Under the pieces are notes generated by a model. That model was not told where the DNA came from, searched no databases, and was given only the letters and a program-made list of their open reading frames with translations. The position numbers and the translations under genes are program-made. From contig CAMXCT020001002.1 of assembly GCA_947184155.2 (NCBI GenBank), forward strand, positions 392,013-456,012: DNA of 64,000 nt, written 5' to 3'. Positions 32,596-44,387 of this stretch are shown here, one piece after another; positions within the stretch are counted from its first letter, which is position 1, and each line of letters starts with the position of its first letter. The stretch is from Cladocopium goreaui. Taxonomy: Eukaryota > Sar > Dinophyceae > Suessiales > Symbiodiniaceae.

Positions 32596-33582
32596 TTAAA
32601 ATTGTTCTACTGTGCGCAACCAAATTACATTTCTGCCATTTGCGCATGGGAAGATGGAATTCAGCCTTTGATGAGCTAAAAGCCATGCAACGACCGGAAG
32701 TGCAAGTGAAGCGTGGATGGTGCACCCAAACTGGAAATCGAATACTGTTTGGGCTGTTGAGGTGTCAGCAGCACAGTTTGATGGGACTAAAGCCTTTTTG
32801 GATTTGACAGACACCTGGAACTTTGCCAGGATCAAAACAAGAACATTTCTTTAACATTGCTTCAAATGCCCCAGGCTCTGGAAGGTAGCCATCTTGGCCA
32901 CTGGGGTATCCGAGTTGGCCACGCAGCCATCACAAAAAATCCGAATGACATTGCCTCTTCGGTGGCAACCACACGGCCATGAGCAGCAAGCTTGGTGGAA
33001 CTGAGCTGATAAGAGCCAAGTCTTCTCCAGCACTGTGGAACTTAGAGCGGGCAGAACAGGGACAAGAACAAGTCTCACATTACATTCAACAAATATAACA
33101 CGCCTAGGCATGACTCAATGTTGACTCCTGAACACGTTGCGCATGTTGGGGTTGTGAATGTGTAAGCCTCTGACTCCTGCAAACGGAAACTCTGTGATGT
33201 CGGTGGGTGGAGTCGCAGATTGCCACACATCATATGAATCGCTGTGCGGAAGCGGAAAACCATTAGGGCCTCGCTGACACAACAAGAAATAGAAAGACGG
33301 GCAGAGAAACAGACAGGCAGGAACAGATAGTCTGAAGGGATACCAACAAAAACCAAGGCCAAAGCTCAATTGCAACTCTATATATATAATTATATATATT
33401 ATATATATACACACAATAGATATCTTGGCAGAGACGCGCAGTCCAAAGCAAATGCAGATCGATGTATCAACAATAGTTCTAGCATTGCAAACCCTTCCAC
33501 GCCATTCTTCGCTGATAAGCTCGCGGCCAGGTGCCAGAGCCCCACCATAGCTGCCGGCATAGAGTGGCAGTGTGGTTCCCAC
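32596..33582 (-). CDS. multi-exon gene, unknown product
   Basis: Exon at 33582-33480 after CTCTGCAG: TLPLYAGSYGGALAPGREL and ISEEWRGR. An intron with TA repeats follows (33470-33280). Exon at about 33275-33130 after TGTCAG: GFPLPHSDSYDVWQSATPP, DITEFPFAGVRGLHIHNPNM. Then 33111-32851: LPALSSTVLEKTWLLSAQFH and a Cys-rich part (CCSWPCGCHRRGNVIRIFC). Last, 32835-32596 is weaker. The intron keeps one frame open by chance, which makes a misleading 155-codon frame. Confidence 0.45.
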
Positions 33583-33793
33583 TGCAGAGGCTGGACCCCT
33601 GGAGACACTTAGCTGCGGGAACCCATGGAAAACCCCTGCTTAAAGCCTCTCAAATTTGAATGGCCCATGTCCACATCCTTTGACAGTTACACTTTATACA
33701 CTTTTACCTGGGGTTTTCAACTTCATCATTGACATGTTGAATTGTCATGTGGTTCTTGGTATCTGCAACTCAGCATAACTTAGCCAAGGCCAA

Positions 33794-34487
33794 GTGAAAA
33801 AATCGCAGCTGAAAGGCCCCAGTGGTGGCAGCTCTGGCAATGCAGCACCAAGCCCAGCTCCGAAACTCGGCAACCTCGTTGCAGATGGTGCAGCCGCTGG
33901 TGCAGCCGCTGGTGCAGCCAGTGCAGCCCAAGGAACGGAGCCAATGGACCAACTTTGGCTGGATCTGGTGGGGGCAAAACAGTTCGCCCAACTTTGCCAG
34001 ACTCCCCAACCTGACAAGATTCAGCACTGTTCAGCTGACTTGGATGACGTTGGATTCATGTCCAGCTGTCTAGCTTGTGCCATACAAATGCCTGCAGAAG
34101 GGTGGCAGCACTTTTTCGATCTGGTCGAGTTAGCGATAAAGCCTCAGCTCCAGTTCGTTGCCTCAAGTGAAAAGAAATTCTGGATGTAGACAATGGTTTC
34201 ATATGGTTTCATATGACATACATGCAATTCAGCAACATGGTGCATTTTTTGCAAAACTTGGCGCTCTGTGCTCGCCAAGGCAGCTGATGCGGGCCACTGA
34301 CCGACTCGATGCTCTTCTGCCTCCATGCGCTCGGTTGCCTCGGTCAAGCCATGGCTTTAATCGACCTTTAATCGACTTTCAAATATCCAAATATGTTGAA
34401 AAGAACAAAGACTTGAAACCAACAAATAGTTTTGAATCCTGCTTGATCTCAGCCTCGCTGGACCGCCTGGTGTTGAGAATTTCGTAG
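33794..34487 (+). CDS. coding-like region, plus strand favoured weakly
   Basis: Plus frame 33794-34189 begins Gly/Ala/Pro-rich (SPAPKLGNLVADGAAAGAAA) and becomes ordinary protein (MDQLWLDLVGAKQFAQLCQT, WQHFFDLVELAIKPQLQFVA). The next frame, 34158-34487, contains RQLMRATDRLDALLPPCARL. However, minus frames over the same DNA are also protein-like (for example 34347-34144 with ALASTERQVLQKMHHVAELH), so strand is unsettled. Confidence 0.3.
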
Positions 34488-34599
34488 CAAGTGACTGCAC
34501 GCGCCAATGCCTTCCACATCGCGGTCTCAGCTGACATAGTTGGTGGACCTCGTTGATATCAGGCAAGTGTGGAGACAGGTCTCACTGGCATCCCCAAAA

Positions 34600-34893
34600 T
34601 TGCAGGTGTGACTTACAAAGAAACACTAGAATAGAATATACTTCGTCCATGTCGTTACTCCTGATTTGGCAAGTTGGTGCCACCAAGATTCCGAAGGCAG
34701 GCGGTGCATGCACATCCGTTGTTTTTGGTGCATCCAGCACACTGCCCACTGCATAAACAGCCTGACCCAGCCAACCCCAAGTGAACACAGCCATGAAGTC
34801 ACCATGGTGTACGGTAAGGTTGTGACTGGGAAAGCTGGACCAGATCCGCCAACCACTCGATTCCTGGGCTGTGGCAATTTCTGGCAGTGTCAT
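34600..34893 (-). CDS. exon of an unknown minus-strand gene
   Basis: About 90 codons after a CCACAGCCCAG acceptor: FPSHNLTVHHGDFMAVFTWG, WLGQAVYAVGSVLDAPKTTD, VHAPPAFGILVAPTCQIRSN, DMDEVYSIL. Even composition with aromatic and small residues suggests a folded globular domain. Not recognised. Confidence 0.45.
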
Positions 34894-35067
34894 TTTTGTT
34901 TGTAGCTTTCAGACTGCCGAGACGCATGGTGGAAAAGTTGGAGAGATGCGGAAGTAGGCCCAGCGAACCGCAAAGATACCCATCATTCGCACTAGGATAA
35001 TAAAGGATGCAAGTACGAATATGACTGGGGCAGTGTCTCAAGAGTGAAGGGCATTCTCTGAGCAGCT

Positions 35068-35274
35068 CTATATAGTGCCCCGTCTCTTTTGCTGAAATGC
35101 GTATCTTGGGCTTGTCAATGCACCGTCTTGTCTGACAAATTTATATAGATGGGCAAAACTGTTTGCTTTCCTGGATCTGTGATGTATGGTCACTGTTGTG
35201 GTGCCTAAACTGAAGGCCAGCGTCAGCCAAAACCCAAGGTCACAGACAGCGCTTTTCGCAAAAATCGAAGGCAC
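35068..35274 (-). CDS. possible exon
   Basis: Minus frame with WLTLAFSLGTTTVTIHHRSR and FAHLYKFVRQDGALTSPRYA, ending in a stop. It lies upstream of, and on the same strand as, the 34600-34893 exon. Confidence 0.3.
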   Translation of the reverse strand: MPSIFAKSAVCDLGFWLTLAFSLGTTTVTIHHRSRKANSFAHLYKFVRQDGALTSPRYAFQQKRRGTI

Positions 35275-35280
35275 GAATGG

Positions 35281-35733
35281 ATGAAGTTTTCCAGGTTCGC
35301 TTCAAGTTTCATGCAGGCATCGGGGCATCACAACTCTTTTCCGCATCTTTGTGGAAGTACGGCATTCGATTTGGAACTCATGCAGTTGAAACTCCAGGCA
35401 GCTCAAAAGCCCGTGCTCACTGAAACTGACTCCAAAGCCTGCAAATTAGGTCAGTCGTCAATGGTGGACATGCGTGATAAGTTACAAGATGCTACACGCC
35501 CAGTTCTCCCCCGTAATTACCAAAACCTGCTGAGGCTTCGGCAACTGGTGCTTCGTGATCTGCTGATGTGCCACCCTGCCCAGTCTGAAAGAGCAAGTTT
35601 GCATACAAACTTCAAATGCCCAAACAATGCGCACTTGATGGATGCTGACAGTTTGCTCAAGTGGAGGCGCCTTGCATCTTTCAACAAAAGTTGCGACCTG
35701 CATGGGCTCTCCTTCTCTCCAACTGGAGACTAA
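35281..35733 (+). CDS. 150-codon plus-strand frame, unknown protein
   Basis: ATG-initiated frame ending in TAA, with ELMQLKLQAAQKPVLTETDS, MVDMRDKLQDATRPVLPRNY and LLRLRQLVLRDLLMCHPAQS. The helical character is good. A minus frame (35703-35482) competes over the right half. If real, it would be an unusual single-exon gene or a retrocopy within a minus-strand neighbourhood. Confidence 0.35.
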   Translation: MKFSRFASSFMQASGHHNSFPHLCGSTAFDLELMQLKLQAAQKPVLTETDSKACKLGQSSMVDMRDKLQDATRPVLPRNYQNLLRLRQLVLRDLLMCHPAQSERASLHTNFKCPNNAHLMDADSLLKWRRLASFNKSCDLHGLSFSPTGD

Positions 35734-35905
35734 TCAAGAACTCAAGATCATCCGCGCAAATGGATCAAATGGTCTCTGTGGCACTTGCCTGTTGCAACAT
35801 CTGACTCCGAATGGCCAAACGTCGCGTTTGTAGGTGCACCTTGGGGCCAGGTGAACTCAGACTGGAATCCTTACACCCAGCGTTGCGGTCTTGAAAGTTT
35901 CCGAT

Positions 35906-36668
35906 TTATTTGTCGCTTGAAGGTTTGCTCTGCTTTTCCGATGTAACGACAAGCACTAGCCAGCCGTGCAATGCAGGTGACAGTAGGTGCTTGACCGCAG
36001 CTTCGTTGCAGGCTTTCAAATCAGTGAAGTTCAGCGTCAGCCTGATATACAAGAAGTCAAACCAAAAATAAAATAGAGAAACACTGTAAAAACTCCCGCA
36101 GCAAGCCTGCATCCATTGACCGAAATTTCTTGGGGAGTCTGGTTTGATTCCACTTGCCATATATAAGGTGCAAACGTGAAGTAGGTGCTGATTGGTGGGT
36201 TGTACCTGCACCCGCCAACCACCAACCATGAAACGCAGTCCTCCAAATCCAGCAGGTCAGCAGCTACTAGCAACAAGGCCAACCGATTGTTCAACCGATG
36301 CTGTCAGGTCACGCCACGGCTTCTCCAGGCTTCATGCCAGGTTTGGGGGCGTTCATTCCGATCCTCATCTCAGATATCTCAGCCCAAATTGTAAACATCG
36401 GCCTGAAAAAATCTGTATGATTCCAGGGCCACTGAAAGCCTTTAGGATCTTTAGGGTGATGATGATGCGCAGGGATTCTGATTCCCACAGGTTCTTCCAG
36501 GAATGCGCATGAGCTCCAAGACTTTGACTGGAGCGTTCGCGGGTCACTTCTGTCGATCAGCGATTGAACCTGGCATTTGGCATTCAGCAAACCGGCTCCC
36601 TTAAATCTTGAGCCAGGTGAACGATTTGAATTGACGATCTTCCACTCATCACCTGCCAAATCGGCCAC
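35906..36668 (-). CDS. three-exon minus-strand gene, unknown function
   Basis: Exon 36655-36309 after a TTGGCAG acceptor: EWKIVNSNRSPGSRFKGAGL, LEEPVGIRIPAHHHHPKDPK, FFRPMFTIWAEISEMRIGM. Next, 36294-36235: RLALLLVAADLLDLEDCVS, ending at a GT donor. Last, about 36046-35906 after TATATCAG: LTLNFTDLKACNEAAVKHLL and SPALHGWLVLVVTSEKQSKP. The His-Pro-rich stretch in exon 1 is notable. No domain recognised. Confidence 0.5.
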
Positions 36669-36939
36669 ACAGTGGTCACAACCTTAGCAGCAGTGGGTGT
36701 ACACCTGAAAAGGCACGAAGTATCACGACATTGCATGTGCGCAAGTCATATGCCTTTACTTACTTGCAGCCTGTTGCATCTTCTCAGGGCGCAGCTGCCT
36801 CATTGGCATTTTCCGTGTCAGCCTTCATGGAGTCTTCAGAGTCACTCTATGGCATTCCCATGATGCAAGTGTTGCCATGTGTTGGCCATGTGGTGCCATG
36901 CGGTGCCTGTGCCACAGTCTGCTCTTCACACATTCACAT

Positions 36940-36976
36940 CATCTGAGTCATCTGAGTCATCTGAGTCATCTGAGTC
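36940..36976. repeat. ATCTGAGTC decamer repeat
   Basis: About four tandem copies of the decamer TCATCTGAGT. Confidence 0.9.
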
Positions 36977-37089
36977 TCGCGACCAGAACCAGCCAGGCAG
37001 GATCCAAGACAAGGTGACGCTGCATGCGCTGGGCCCTTAATGCAGGCTGGGCTAAGATCTTGCTGTACAATTTTCCGTGCCTCTTTGCA

Positions 37090-37776
37090 TCACCGTGCAA
37101 CTATATATAATGCTAGGACCCCAACGAACTCGCCTTTGCTGATGTGAAACTGCAGCCAATACCTGTCAGAAGACTTTGAGTGGGAAGCTCTGTGACATTC
37201 CAAAGTGACTTCAGGGCCCTGCAAAGTCACACAAGGTGAGCAGAAATAGAAAACACTTCTTTTGTGCAGCGCTTTGGCAATAAAGTTCATCGTCCATGTC
37301 ACTGCTTCGTGACTTGGTACGGCGAGACATCAGCATCACTTAGATGGCTGAAGGTTTGAAGATGTTCGAAGATTTTCGAAGGACTCTGCCAGTTTTCAAG
37401 CCTTGACCTCTCATTTTTGACCCCGTGAAGTCGAAAGCATGAGAAGCAGGCTCTTGGCAGGCGTCAGCTAGCTACAAGTTTTAGGCAGAGTCTTTGGAAG
37501 GCTCGGAGGAAACTTCATGTCTTTTCTCCGACTCTCCGACCCTTTCTAATCTTTTATAAAGAAAGCGATAGAGTACCGCAAAGCTTGCCTTGACCCGTGA
37601 AGAAGTTTCCTGAGAGTCGTCAACTGCCCACCGGCTACGTTGGGTGACTTCGAATTTGAAGAGCTAAAAATTTTGCTCTCCACAATGCCTAGCTCGTCTA
37701 CTTGCACTGCATATGGTAGCGAGGTCTGTGACATCTGGCCCTTGAATTGGAATCTGAGTGGAAACATATAAGACAT
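37090..37776 (-). CDS. minus-strand gene, unknown function
   Basis: Exon 37776-37546: FPLRFQFKGQMSQTSLPYAV, QVDELGIVESKIFSSSNSKS, LTTLRKLLHGSRQALRYSIA. Next, about 37302-37258: WTMNFIAKALHKR. Then about 37220-37095 after TTTGCAG: GPEVTLECHRASHSKSSDRY and WLQFHISKGEFVGVL. The sequence alternates in a beta-rich way and could be a small adaptor domain (C2- or PH-like), but this is not demonstrable. Possibly continuous with the gene at 35.9-36.7 kb. Confidence 0.45.
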
Positions 37777-37850
37777 TATAAGTTAATTATAAGACTATAT
37801 AAGACTATAGCCTCACGTCAACAGGGAGCTGAACTTGGTGAAATCATCGG

Positions 37851-39250
37851 ATGGCAGTGCGGGAAGGCTTGAAATCTTCTTCATGTACGCGTTGGCAGAG
37901 TGACCACCCCTTAGTTCTCGAAGGAAAATGCATCAGAAGCATGAAAAGGCAATGGAACACAATAGAACTGAAAAAGGACTCAACGGGTGTCATTCCTCTT
38001 TTCTCCCAAGCAGCCTGGCACCTACGGAATCCCCACGATGTTTAAATGTTTGCATAGTCAGGCCAATGCCACGCACATGTCATCAAAATGTCGAGCTGAG
38101 CAGCAGCTCGATCTGCCTGTTCTCATGGCTTCGCCTCAGGAAGCAATGCAGCTCTCTTTTTCTTTGGAAGTTGGAATAAGAGAGGGTCTGATGAGTCTGA
38201 TGTCTGTATGTTATGACTCCATGTTGGTTGTCGATATTTGTTCTTTGCCATGGATGTTTCTTATTGAGGAGGGTTCTTGGTATATTTGCTGACTTTTCGT
38301 TGCTGCCGTGTGTTATGTGAGGGTTTGGGCTGGTGATCGATTAGTTCATGTGTGTTTATTGGGATATGCTAAGGTGATCGGTTTATTCTCTCCAAATTCC
38401 GATGCCAACTCACCAGCATTCAAGAACTCTTATTGGTGAATGCGTGTGTGTCTCTCCTTTCCTTAGATCTGTTATCGCTCCTGCCTACAAAAGTGATTGA
38501 AACCCAACAGATTCACTGTTGGGAATTGCCATGTGGCACTCTGTTTGGTTTTGTCCTTCCAACTCACGAAACTTATGATAAAAATGTCCGTTCATTCCAA
38601 ATGGTAAGCTCAAGCAGTTGACGACGGTCTCTTTCAATCAAAAACAGCTGCCTTGCACAACATGTCTTTCAAAAGACAGCAAGTAATTACAGCCCTTTCA
38701 GACTGTGTCAAAAGCCAAGCGGCTGCAAATCCCTTGCGTGCCGAAAGCTGTCCGCCAGGTCGTTCCTCGAAAGCAACTTCAACCCACGTATATACCTTCT
38801 AAGAGGATATGTGCACAAAACAATGATCATGTATCATATGTCTATATAATATTTATGTGTATATATATATATATATATACACATTGTGTGTGTGCGTATG
38901 TCTGCGGTGCGTAATTACGCGGGCATAAAAAAAAGGTGTGTGTGTGTGTGCATACATACGTATGTTCAGTACCTAGTTGTATAATCAGACTTACATAAAT
39001 AAACTTTGAATTTCTTTGATATATAGCATGTTTGTGTGTGTGTGCGAGTGCGCGTGCTTGTGCATGTCCGTCGACATGCAAGCGCGGTATGATCATGCAG
39101 GCAGAAATACAGATGCAACCCACCTCAAGTGGGGTACCAGGAAGTGCGCACGCACTACTTCTCGAAGATGATGGCCGTGCTGTATTTGAAAAGTGGCAGG
39201 GAGTCACCAAGTTCCGAGCCACTCCTCTTGAAATTTACACTTCAACCAAG
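37851..39250 (+). CDS. plus-strand multi-exon gene, unknown function
   Basis: Exon candidates in order: 37930-38045 (IRSMKRQWNTIELKKDSTGV); 38080-38290 (DLPVLMASPQEAMQLSFSLE, REGLMSLMSVCYDSMLVVD); 38470-38621 (TQQIHCWELPCGTLFGFVLP, HETYDKNVRSF); 38705-38760 (AKRLQIPCVPKAVRQ, then a GTCGTT donor); and 39120-39250 (GSAHALLLEDDGRAVFEKWQ, TKFRATPLEIYT). Between the last two lie TA and TG microsatellites in what would be intron. The gene runs toward the CFAP99 locus, so the two are convergent. Confidence 0.45.
38850..38950. repeat. TA and TG microsatellites
   Basis: TA run at about 38861-38879 and TG run at 38936-38949, in a presumed intron of the plus-strand gene. Confidence 0.9.
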
Positions 39251-40740
39251 GTGCCTGAAAGCCCTGTTGACTTCTCTTGCCCTCTCTGTTCGTCGATCAA
39301 CGAATTCCTGCATCTCTGCATATTCCTTGTGGTCCCTTTCCTAAGAGTTGCTGGTGGAAGGCTCAGAGCAGTTTGGACCGCTCAAATGCTTCAAATATTG
39401 CCCAAGCGAATCTGTTGGATTGCACAATCGATATACAACACATCTACATTGTTTCCACGATGCTGTATTTTTCTTGCGCTGAGCTCTTTCACGTGCCTTC
39501 ACGGCTGCATGCGTTGGAATCAAGCATGATTTGAATCCCACCAGGGTGGTAACAGTGCTCATAAAACTTCACGCTGCGTTTAAAGCCCTCGCCTGTACAT
39601 GATCGATGGCCCGCTGCTCCTGCAGGGTCTTGTTTTGTCGTCGCAGGACTTCTCGATTCAGACCTGCAATCTGGTCCTCAGCGACAGCATCAATATGGTC
39701 TCACCAAGTCTAACCTGTATGGTCTCACCAAGTCTAACCTGACGTGAGCTATTGAATCTCGTGAAGCTCGGTACAGTCAAGAGGCATCCGTGAATAGTGA
39801 TCAGTATAACAACAGTAAGAGCAATAACTTTCACTATGTTCAATCATTTCATGATACTTAGCTGTATTAAACTGTAAGACGCAAAGCACTGATTCTTTAC
39901 CAAGTGTCTGCATTTTTGTGACCCTCCAAAGCTTCCAAGCTGTTCATCTGAAACTGCTGTTTCGTCGCAATCCTTGGGAGTGGGAGTCGATCCCGATCCT
40001 TGCTATCATCTGGACAGCTGGTTTGAATGTGTTTTGTCCATGCCATATTTGCATCATTGTCTGTCCATCCAAATGGATTTCCTCTGCATTTTCCTCGCCA
40101 TTCTGGAAAGGAATGCAAGCCGTCGCCTAATAAATTGACCAGTTTCTCTTGAAGCTCTTTGCGGAGCCGTCGCTCCTGGTCCTGTCAACAAACTCATGTG
40201 AAACTCGTGTTGGAGTTGGAGTGTTTATGGTAGGTGCTGGACATGCCATGGACACTCATTGCATACCCATTACATGCTCCTTGCATGATCCTTGCATACT
40301 CGTTACATACAGTACTCATTTTGTACTCCTGGCATCTTTTTCTACTGTGTCCACAGTCGTTTCCTTCTTCTCTTTCTTTTTGGACTCCAATCTTGCCGCT
40401 ACTTCGATCACGACATCTTCTCTCTGCCGGTCCTTCCTTGGCATTGCAACAACAGCACACATGACAACCTTCAATGCGCAGACTGGGTGCTCCCTTGCAC
40501 TCTCTCTCTCTGGACTCTCTCGGCTTGACCAAGTGGCTTGACTTCTTCCTGGAGCTTCTGCTTTCCTCGGTGCAACTTTTAGAACTGTTTACTCCATGGA
40601 GAAAGTGTGCAAGTTTACATGTAATATCATGTAACCAAGCTGCGCAAAAGATCTCTGTTTTCAATCATCTGGTCCCTTGCTTGCTCACGAACTTTTGCCA
40701 AAAGCTGGATCTTCTCTGTCAACATCTCCTCTTTCTCCAC
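39241..40740 (-). CDS. coiled-coil exons: C-terminal extension of the CFAP99-like gene, or the next gene
   Basis: Exon 40740-40636 (35 codons, CAG acceptor, GTTACA donor): VEKEEMLTEKIQLLAKVREQ. About 40480-40330: REDVVIEVAARLESKKKEKK. Exon 40181-39901 after TTGACAG: DQERRLRKELQEKLVNLLGD, PEWRGKCRGNPFGWTDNDAN, FQMNSLEALEGHKNADTW, then a GTAAAG donor. About 39690-39610: EDQIAGLNREVLRRQNKTLQ. About 39510-39455: AVKARERAQRKKNTASWKQ. About 39330-39243: DHKEYAEMQEFVDRRTERAR. All are charged helices on the same strand with no visible gene break from 44 kb. Known CFAP99 proteins end soon after the LLxEMSxxELxERL motif, so this part is either an extension or a second gene. Confidence 0.6.
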
Positions 40741-40849
40741 CTGGCATCTGACGTTGGGCATTGAACTTGCTTGAATTAAAAACAAGCTCGGCAGCTCTTT
40801 GTCTCCAAGATTCTTGGGCCTTTTTGGCCAGCTGCTTCTCTCGCTTCTC

Positions 40850-43620
40850 AAACACCATCCTGGAACCGATCCGCTTTGACGTGCTTCGTTTGACATCGGA
40901 CACGCTTTGATCCATAACCGCGGTTCCTCGAAGTGCCCATGAGACGCCCAGTCCTTTCATGCTGCGCTTGCATGACCTTCAGCCGCTCCTTCAACTCTGC
41001 CCACGACATCTCTTCCAAGAGTCCATGACCAGCCACCTGCCGACACGAACAGGAACCATCATTGACCGCAGTCATGACTCATGACATCCAGGCTGTGGTT
41101 CCATGTGGAGATCATTAATTACTGTAACTAAACTTGCATTTTGATGAATCTGTCTGTGCATGGTTGTTGTCACTGTAGACGTCCACAAAGGTCGGGATCC
41201 AACTAACGCTATGTGCAAAAACTGTGCTGCTCACATCCAAGCCTCTGCACGATCAAACACCTTGGCGGACTCTCGTGGGGCCCTCTCCAAGGCTCGAATT
41301 TGAAGTATGAGGTCTTTTCTTCCTCAGTTGCACCCGAAGAATTACTGAGTGCCACCGCTTCCACAAGCTCCACTAAGCATTAAACTTTCCATCTCAAGTT
41401 CATCCTCTCGCTTCTTCCGGGCCAACTCAACCTCCTTCTCTCTCCGGCGTTGCCTTGATATACGGGCTAGGTACATGCTACGTAGCTGCTACAAACTCAA
41501 ACATATCCACAGAAATCCACAATTACTTCAACATTCCACGAAGGCTTTTTCTGGTGATCAGGTCCACCATTTTCCGCTATGTGCTGCCATGCTGCTCCGC
41601 ATTTTCGTGCTTGACAATCAGCACCTCCTGCTCTGCAATTCGTGCCTGCCAACAGCAAATGAATTAAAGACGGATCATCAACCAGGCCCAGACTGGGCAG
41701 GCAGGGCACCTAATCACCTGATATCACCTGGGCTCAAACAACCTGCAAACCTTTTGCTAATGTTGCTTTGCAGCTTTCCCTTGACCCATCTAAAACTCGC
41801 TTTCCATGACATATGAGACTAAAAATGTTGATTGCCTTCTCTCGCTCCTCGCAAGTTTGATCTACCACCTTTTGCTTCTCTTGCAAGTCGGCTTCTTGCC
41901 TGCTGGTGGCCCCCGCAAGCAACTTGCCAGCCCAAAACGGCTTCAAACATCTTGATTCATCATGTTGGGCAAGTTGTTGTATCGGTCGTTTGGCTTTTTT
42001 GCTGCTAAGTACGGCCAAGCTGCTCTCTCTCCTTTCGATCCTTGGCTCATGCACAAACCCCGACAGAGTTTGACAGCATCCTGTTGACTCTTGGTGCCGC
42101 TCGCATGGGATGCGAACAAGCTGCAATTTGAACTTGAGTTCCTTTTTCCTGGTGCCGGGGCACGGAGCTTCCCAGCAGGATCCCTCTACACTCCGCTAGC
42201 TACCATCAACTAAATCAACCGAACAAAGTCTACGACAAAACTAGGTGAAACAACACGCCCAATGTCATCTTGATTGGGCGCCGCTTTCTTGAACACTCTC
42301 TCTCTCTCTCTTTTTCTGTGGTGTTTACTCGCAGCACACCAAATCATGCTACAGTCCAAGTGTCTGATGCTCCGCTTGAATCGATTTCAGCCTTGCGGCT
42401 GCGTCTTGCGCTTCAATGGCACTGTCCCGCGCCAGCTGGGTTTGAATAAGCCGTTCCTTGATCCTGGCCTGCTCATCCAAATCATCTTTCCTGGGAGAAG
42501 CAGGGCAAGGCAAAGCAAGGCCTAAGAGCCAGCAACGCAAAACATACACAAATGTCTGGCGCTCAAACTCTCTTCATAGACTGCGTTGCCCTTGGGATCT
42601 CTATTGGCAAACTCCCCCCAAGGAGAAACTATATAGTCAACTAATTCATTTGTCTCTTAATGGTTGATGCAGGTGGGGCTCGTTCGCATCTTGTCTTGCC
42701 ACTCATAGAAGCCAGAAGCATCATGCAGTTCGGCCTCATATTGCTTCAGCAGCTCAGAATCCTTGGCCATCTTTTGCCGAAGGCGGGCATCCTCCCTGAG
42801 CACCGAGGAAACTGTTTGCCTGACGATAGCATCATCACGTGGCATAATTCTCTTGTTGGGCTTGGGCTGAAAGGTGCATTCCGCCATGAGTTTCTTTTCC
42901 GCTTCCTGCTTGAGTTCCTCCCTGATACCAGCATGATCTCGACGTTTGGCAGTCTCGAAAATGAATTCATCAGTAGAGGAATACTTCGCAGCAATCTTGG
43001 CCTTCTCTTCCTCTGTTTGCCGTGCCCTTGCCTCTTCGATCTTAGCCAGGTTGGTCCTGTTGATGTAGCTGGGCACAGGGTTTGCAACAAGGTCCTTCTC
43101 AATGCTGTGCTCCGGGTCCGGGATCAGCCTCACAAGGCTTCCAAACGAAACTATGAAACAACCCGGGTAACCTTCAAGCAGCAGAATCCTGTGCCACTTG
43201 CAGAAATCGCTGTAGTACGAATAAAATCTCTAAACCTGCCCTCTGTGTGTTGTGGTCCCCTTTTCCCTTTTCTGTGGCCTGGGCTTCACCGCTGTTAAAT
43301 TGAAGGGCTGAAACTCCGTCAGAGGTTTCTGAGACTTCACAGTCCCAGGGGGGCCAGTGGCACCACAAGACTTCAACATGCCAGTGGCTTTGATTTCCAT
43401 ATCATTCATCAGAGGTCGCAAGAGAGGCTCTTTCATGTGCAACTTTTGGATGACATCCTGCAACGGGGAAACACATTTCGGAGATTCGTTTCGCAAAGCC
43501 TGCACACTAAATAAATTATAGCACAGCTATATAGAAATTATAATTACACGTAATAATATAATGTATGTATGTATGCATGTGTGTGTGTGTTTTTTAAATA
43601 CCTAAATGTTGTTCAATTTC

Positions 43621-43651
<31 letters not shown>

Positions 43652-44387
43652 TGTATGTATGTATGCATGTATGCATGTATGTATGTATGTATGTATGTAA
43701 ACAATGCCTGATGTCTCATGAGAGGATCGGTGCTCCTTTTCAAGATAGTCTGGGTCATAGTGCTTCAACCACTCTTCCATCACCCATCTGTGCAGCTCGT
43801 CGCCGTCCATGGCATACTGCCTCAGATAGGAACACTCGGTTCAACCTGTTCCTGGATCAAGTGACTGACCAATCATGATAGTGTCTCGTCTTGAAGTTCA
43901 GGTGCAACAAAGCAGAAATGGCTGGAGGTGATCCGTAGCCACAGTTGATGAATTGGCGAAAATTCTCAATGCCCACGTCTTCCAGCCTGACGAGTGGAAC
44001 CCCACAGACCCTATGGAGCTTGCCTACACCGTGCTTGCACCTGGCTTGCACCTTGCAGTTAGGTTTTAAAAATGTTTAATATCGTTTAAAAGGTTTAAAA
44101 TGTGCACGTTGACAGCACAGCCAGGCCTAAAGAAGAGCAGATAGGCCAAGATTTTGTACAAAGACTGCTCAGATCTCAAAGCAGTAGCTGGAGCTTTGTA
44201 GATAAAGCTGGTGACAAAAAGCTTCAGGAGCTTGCTGTATCGATAGCAGCCATAGAAGACCTGGTGGATAAATTTCAATTCCACCTCTCCAAACAATGGA
44301 TTCTTCAGCATCGGTGCTTCCTCGAAGAAGGCATCCACAGTGCTTGCTTTTGGGTTGAAGGACTCCAGGAGATTGGTACTCGTTTTC
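40850..44387 (-). CDS. CFAP99: CFAP99-like cilia- and flagella-associated protein
   Basis: Recognised by family motifs in the right order. Exon 44387-44127: TNLLESFNPKASTVDAFFEE, VFYGCYRYSKLLKLFV, ALRSEQSLYKILAYLLFF. Exon 43986 to about 43890: LEDVGIENFRQFINCGYGSP. Exon 43816 to 43736 or 43711: YAMDGDELHRWVMEEWLKHY. Exon 43457-43279: PLTEFQPFNLTAVKP. Exon 43128-42688: LIPDPEHSIEKDL, PVPSYINRTNLAKIEEA, ECTFQPKPN, ASGFYEWQDK. Then 42490-42353, 41899-41836, 41645-41596, 41453-41369 (coiled coil) and 41036 to about 40950 with GLLEEMSWAELKERLKVMQA. Phases match at every numbered junction if donors at 44126, 43278, 42687, 41835, 41595 and 41368 are GC. The protein belongs to motile cilia; its molecular role is poorly known. 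The start codon lies upstream and is not fixed. Confidence 0.85.
43619..43702. repeat. ATGT tetranucleotide microsatellite
   Basis: About 20 copies of ATGT/ATGC inside an intron of the CFAP99-like gene. It also makes spurious Cys/Val/Met and Tyr/Ile/His frames. Confidence 0.95.

Noticed and set aside
33115..33582. 155-codon minus frame as one exon
   Set aside because: The middle (33280-33470) is a TA-repeat intron that happens to lack stops; only the two ends look coding.
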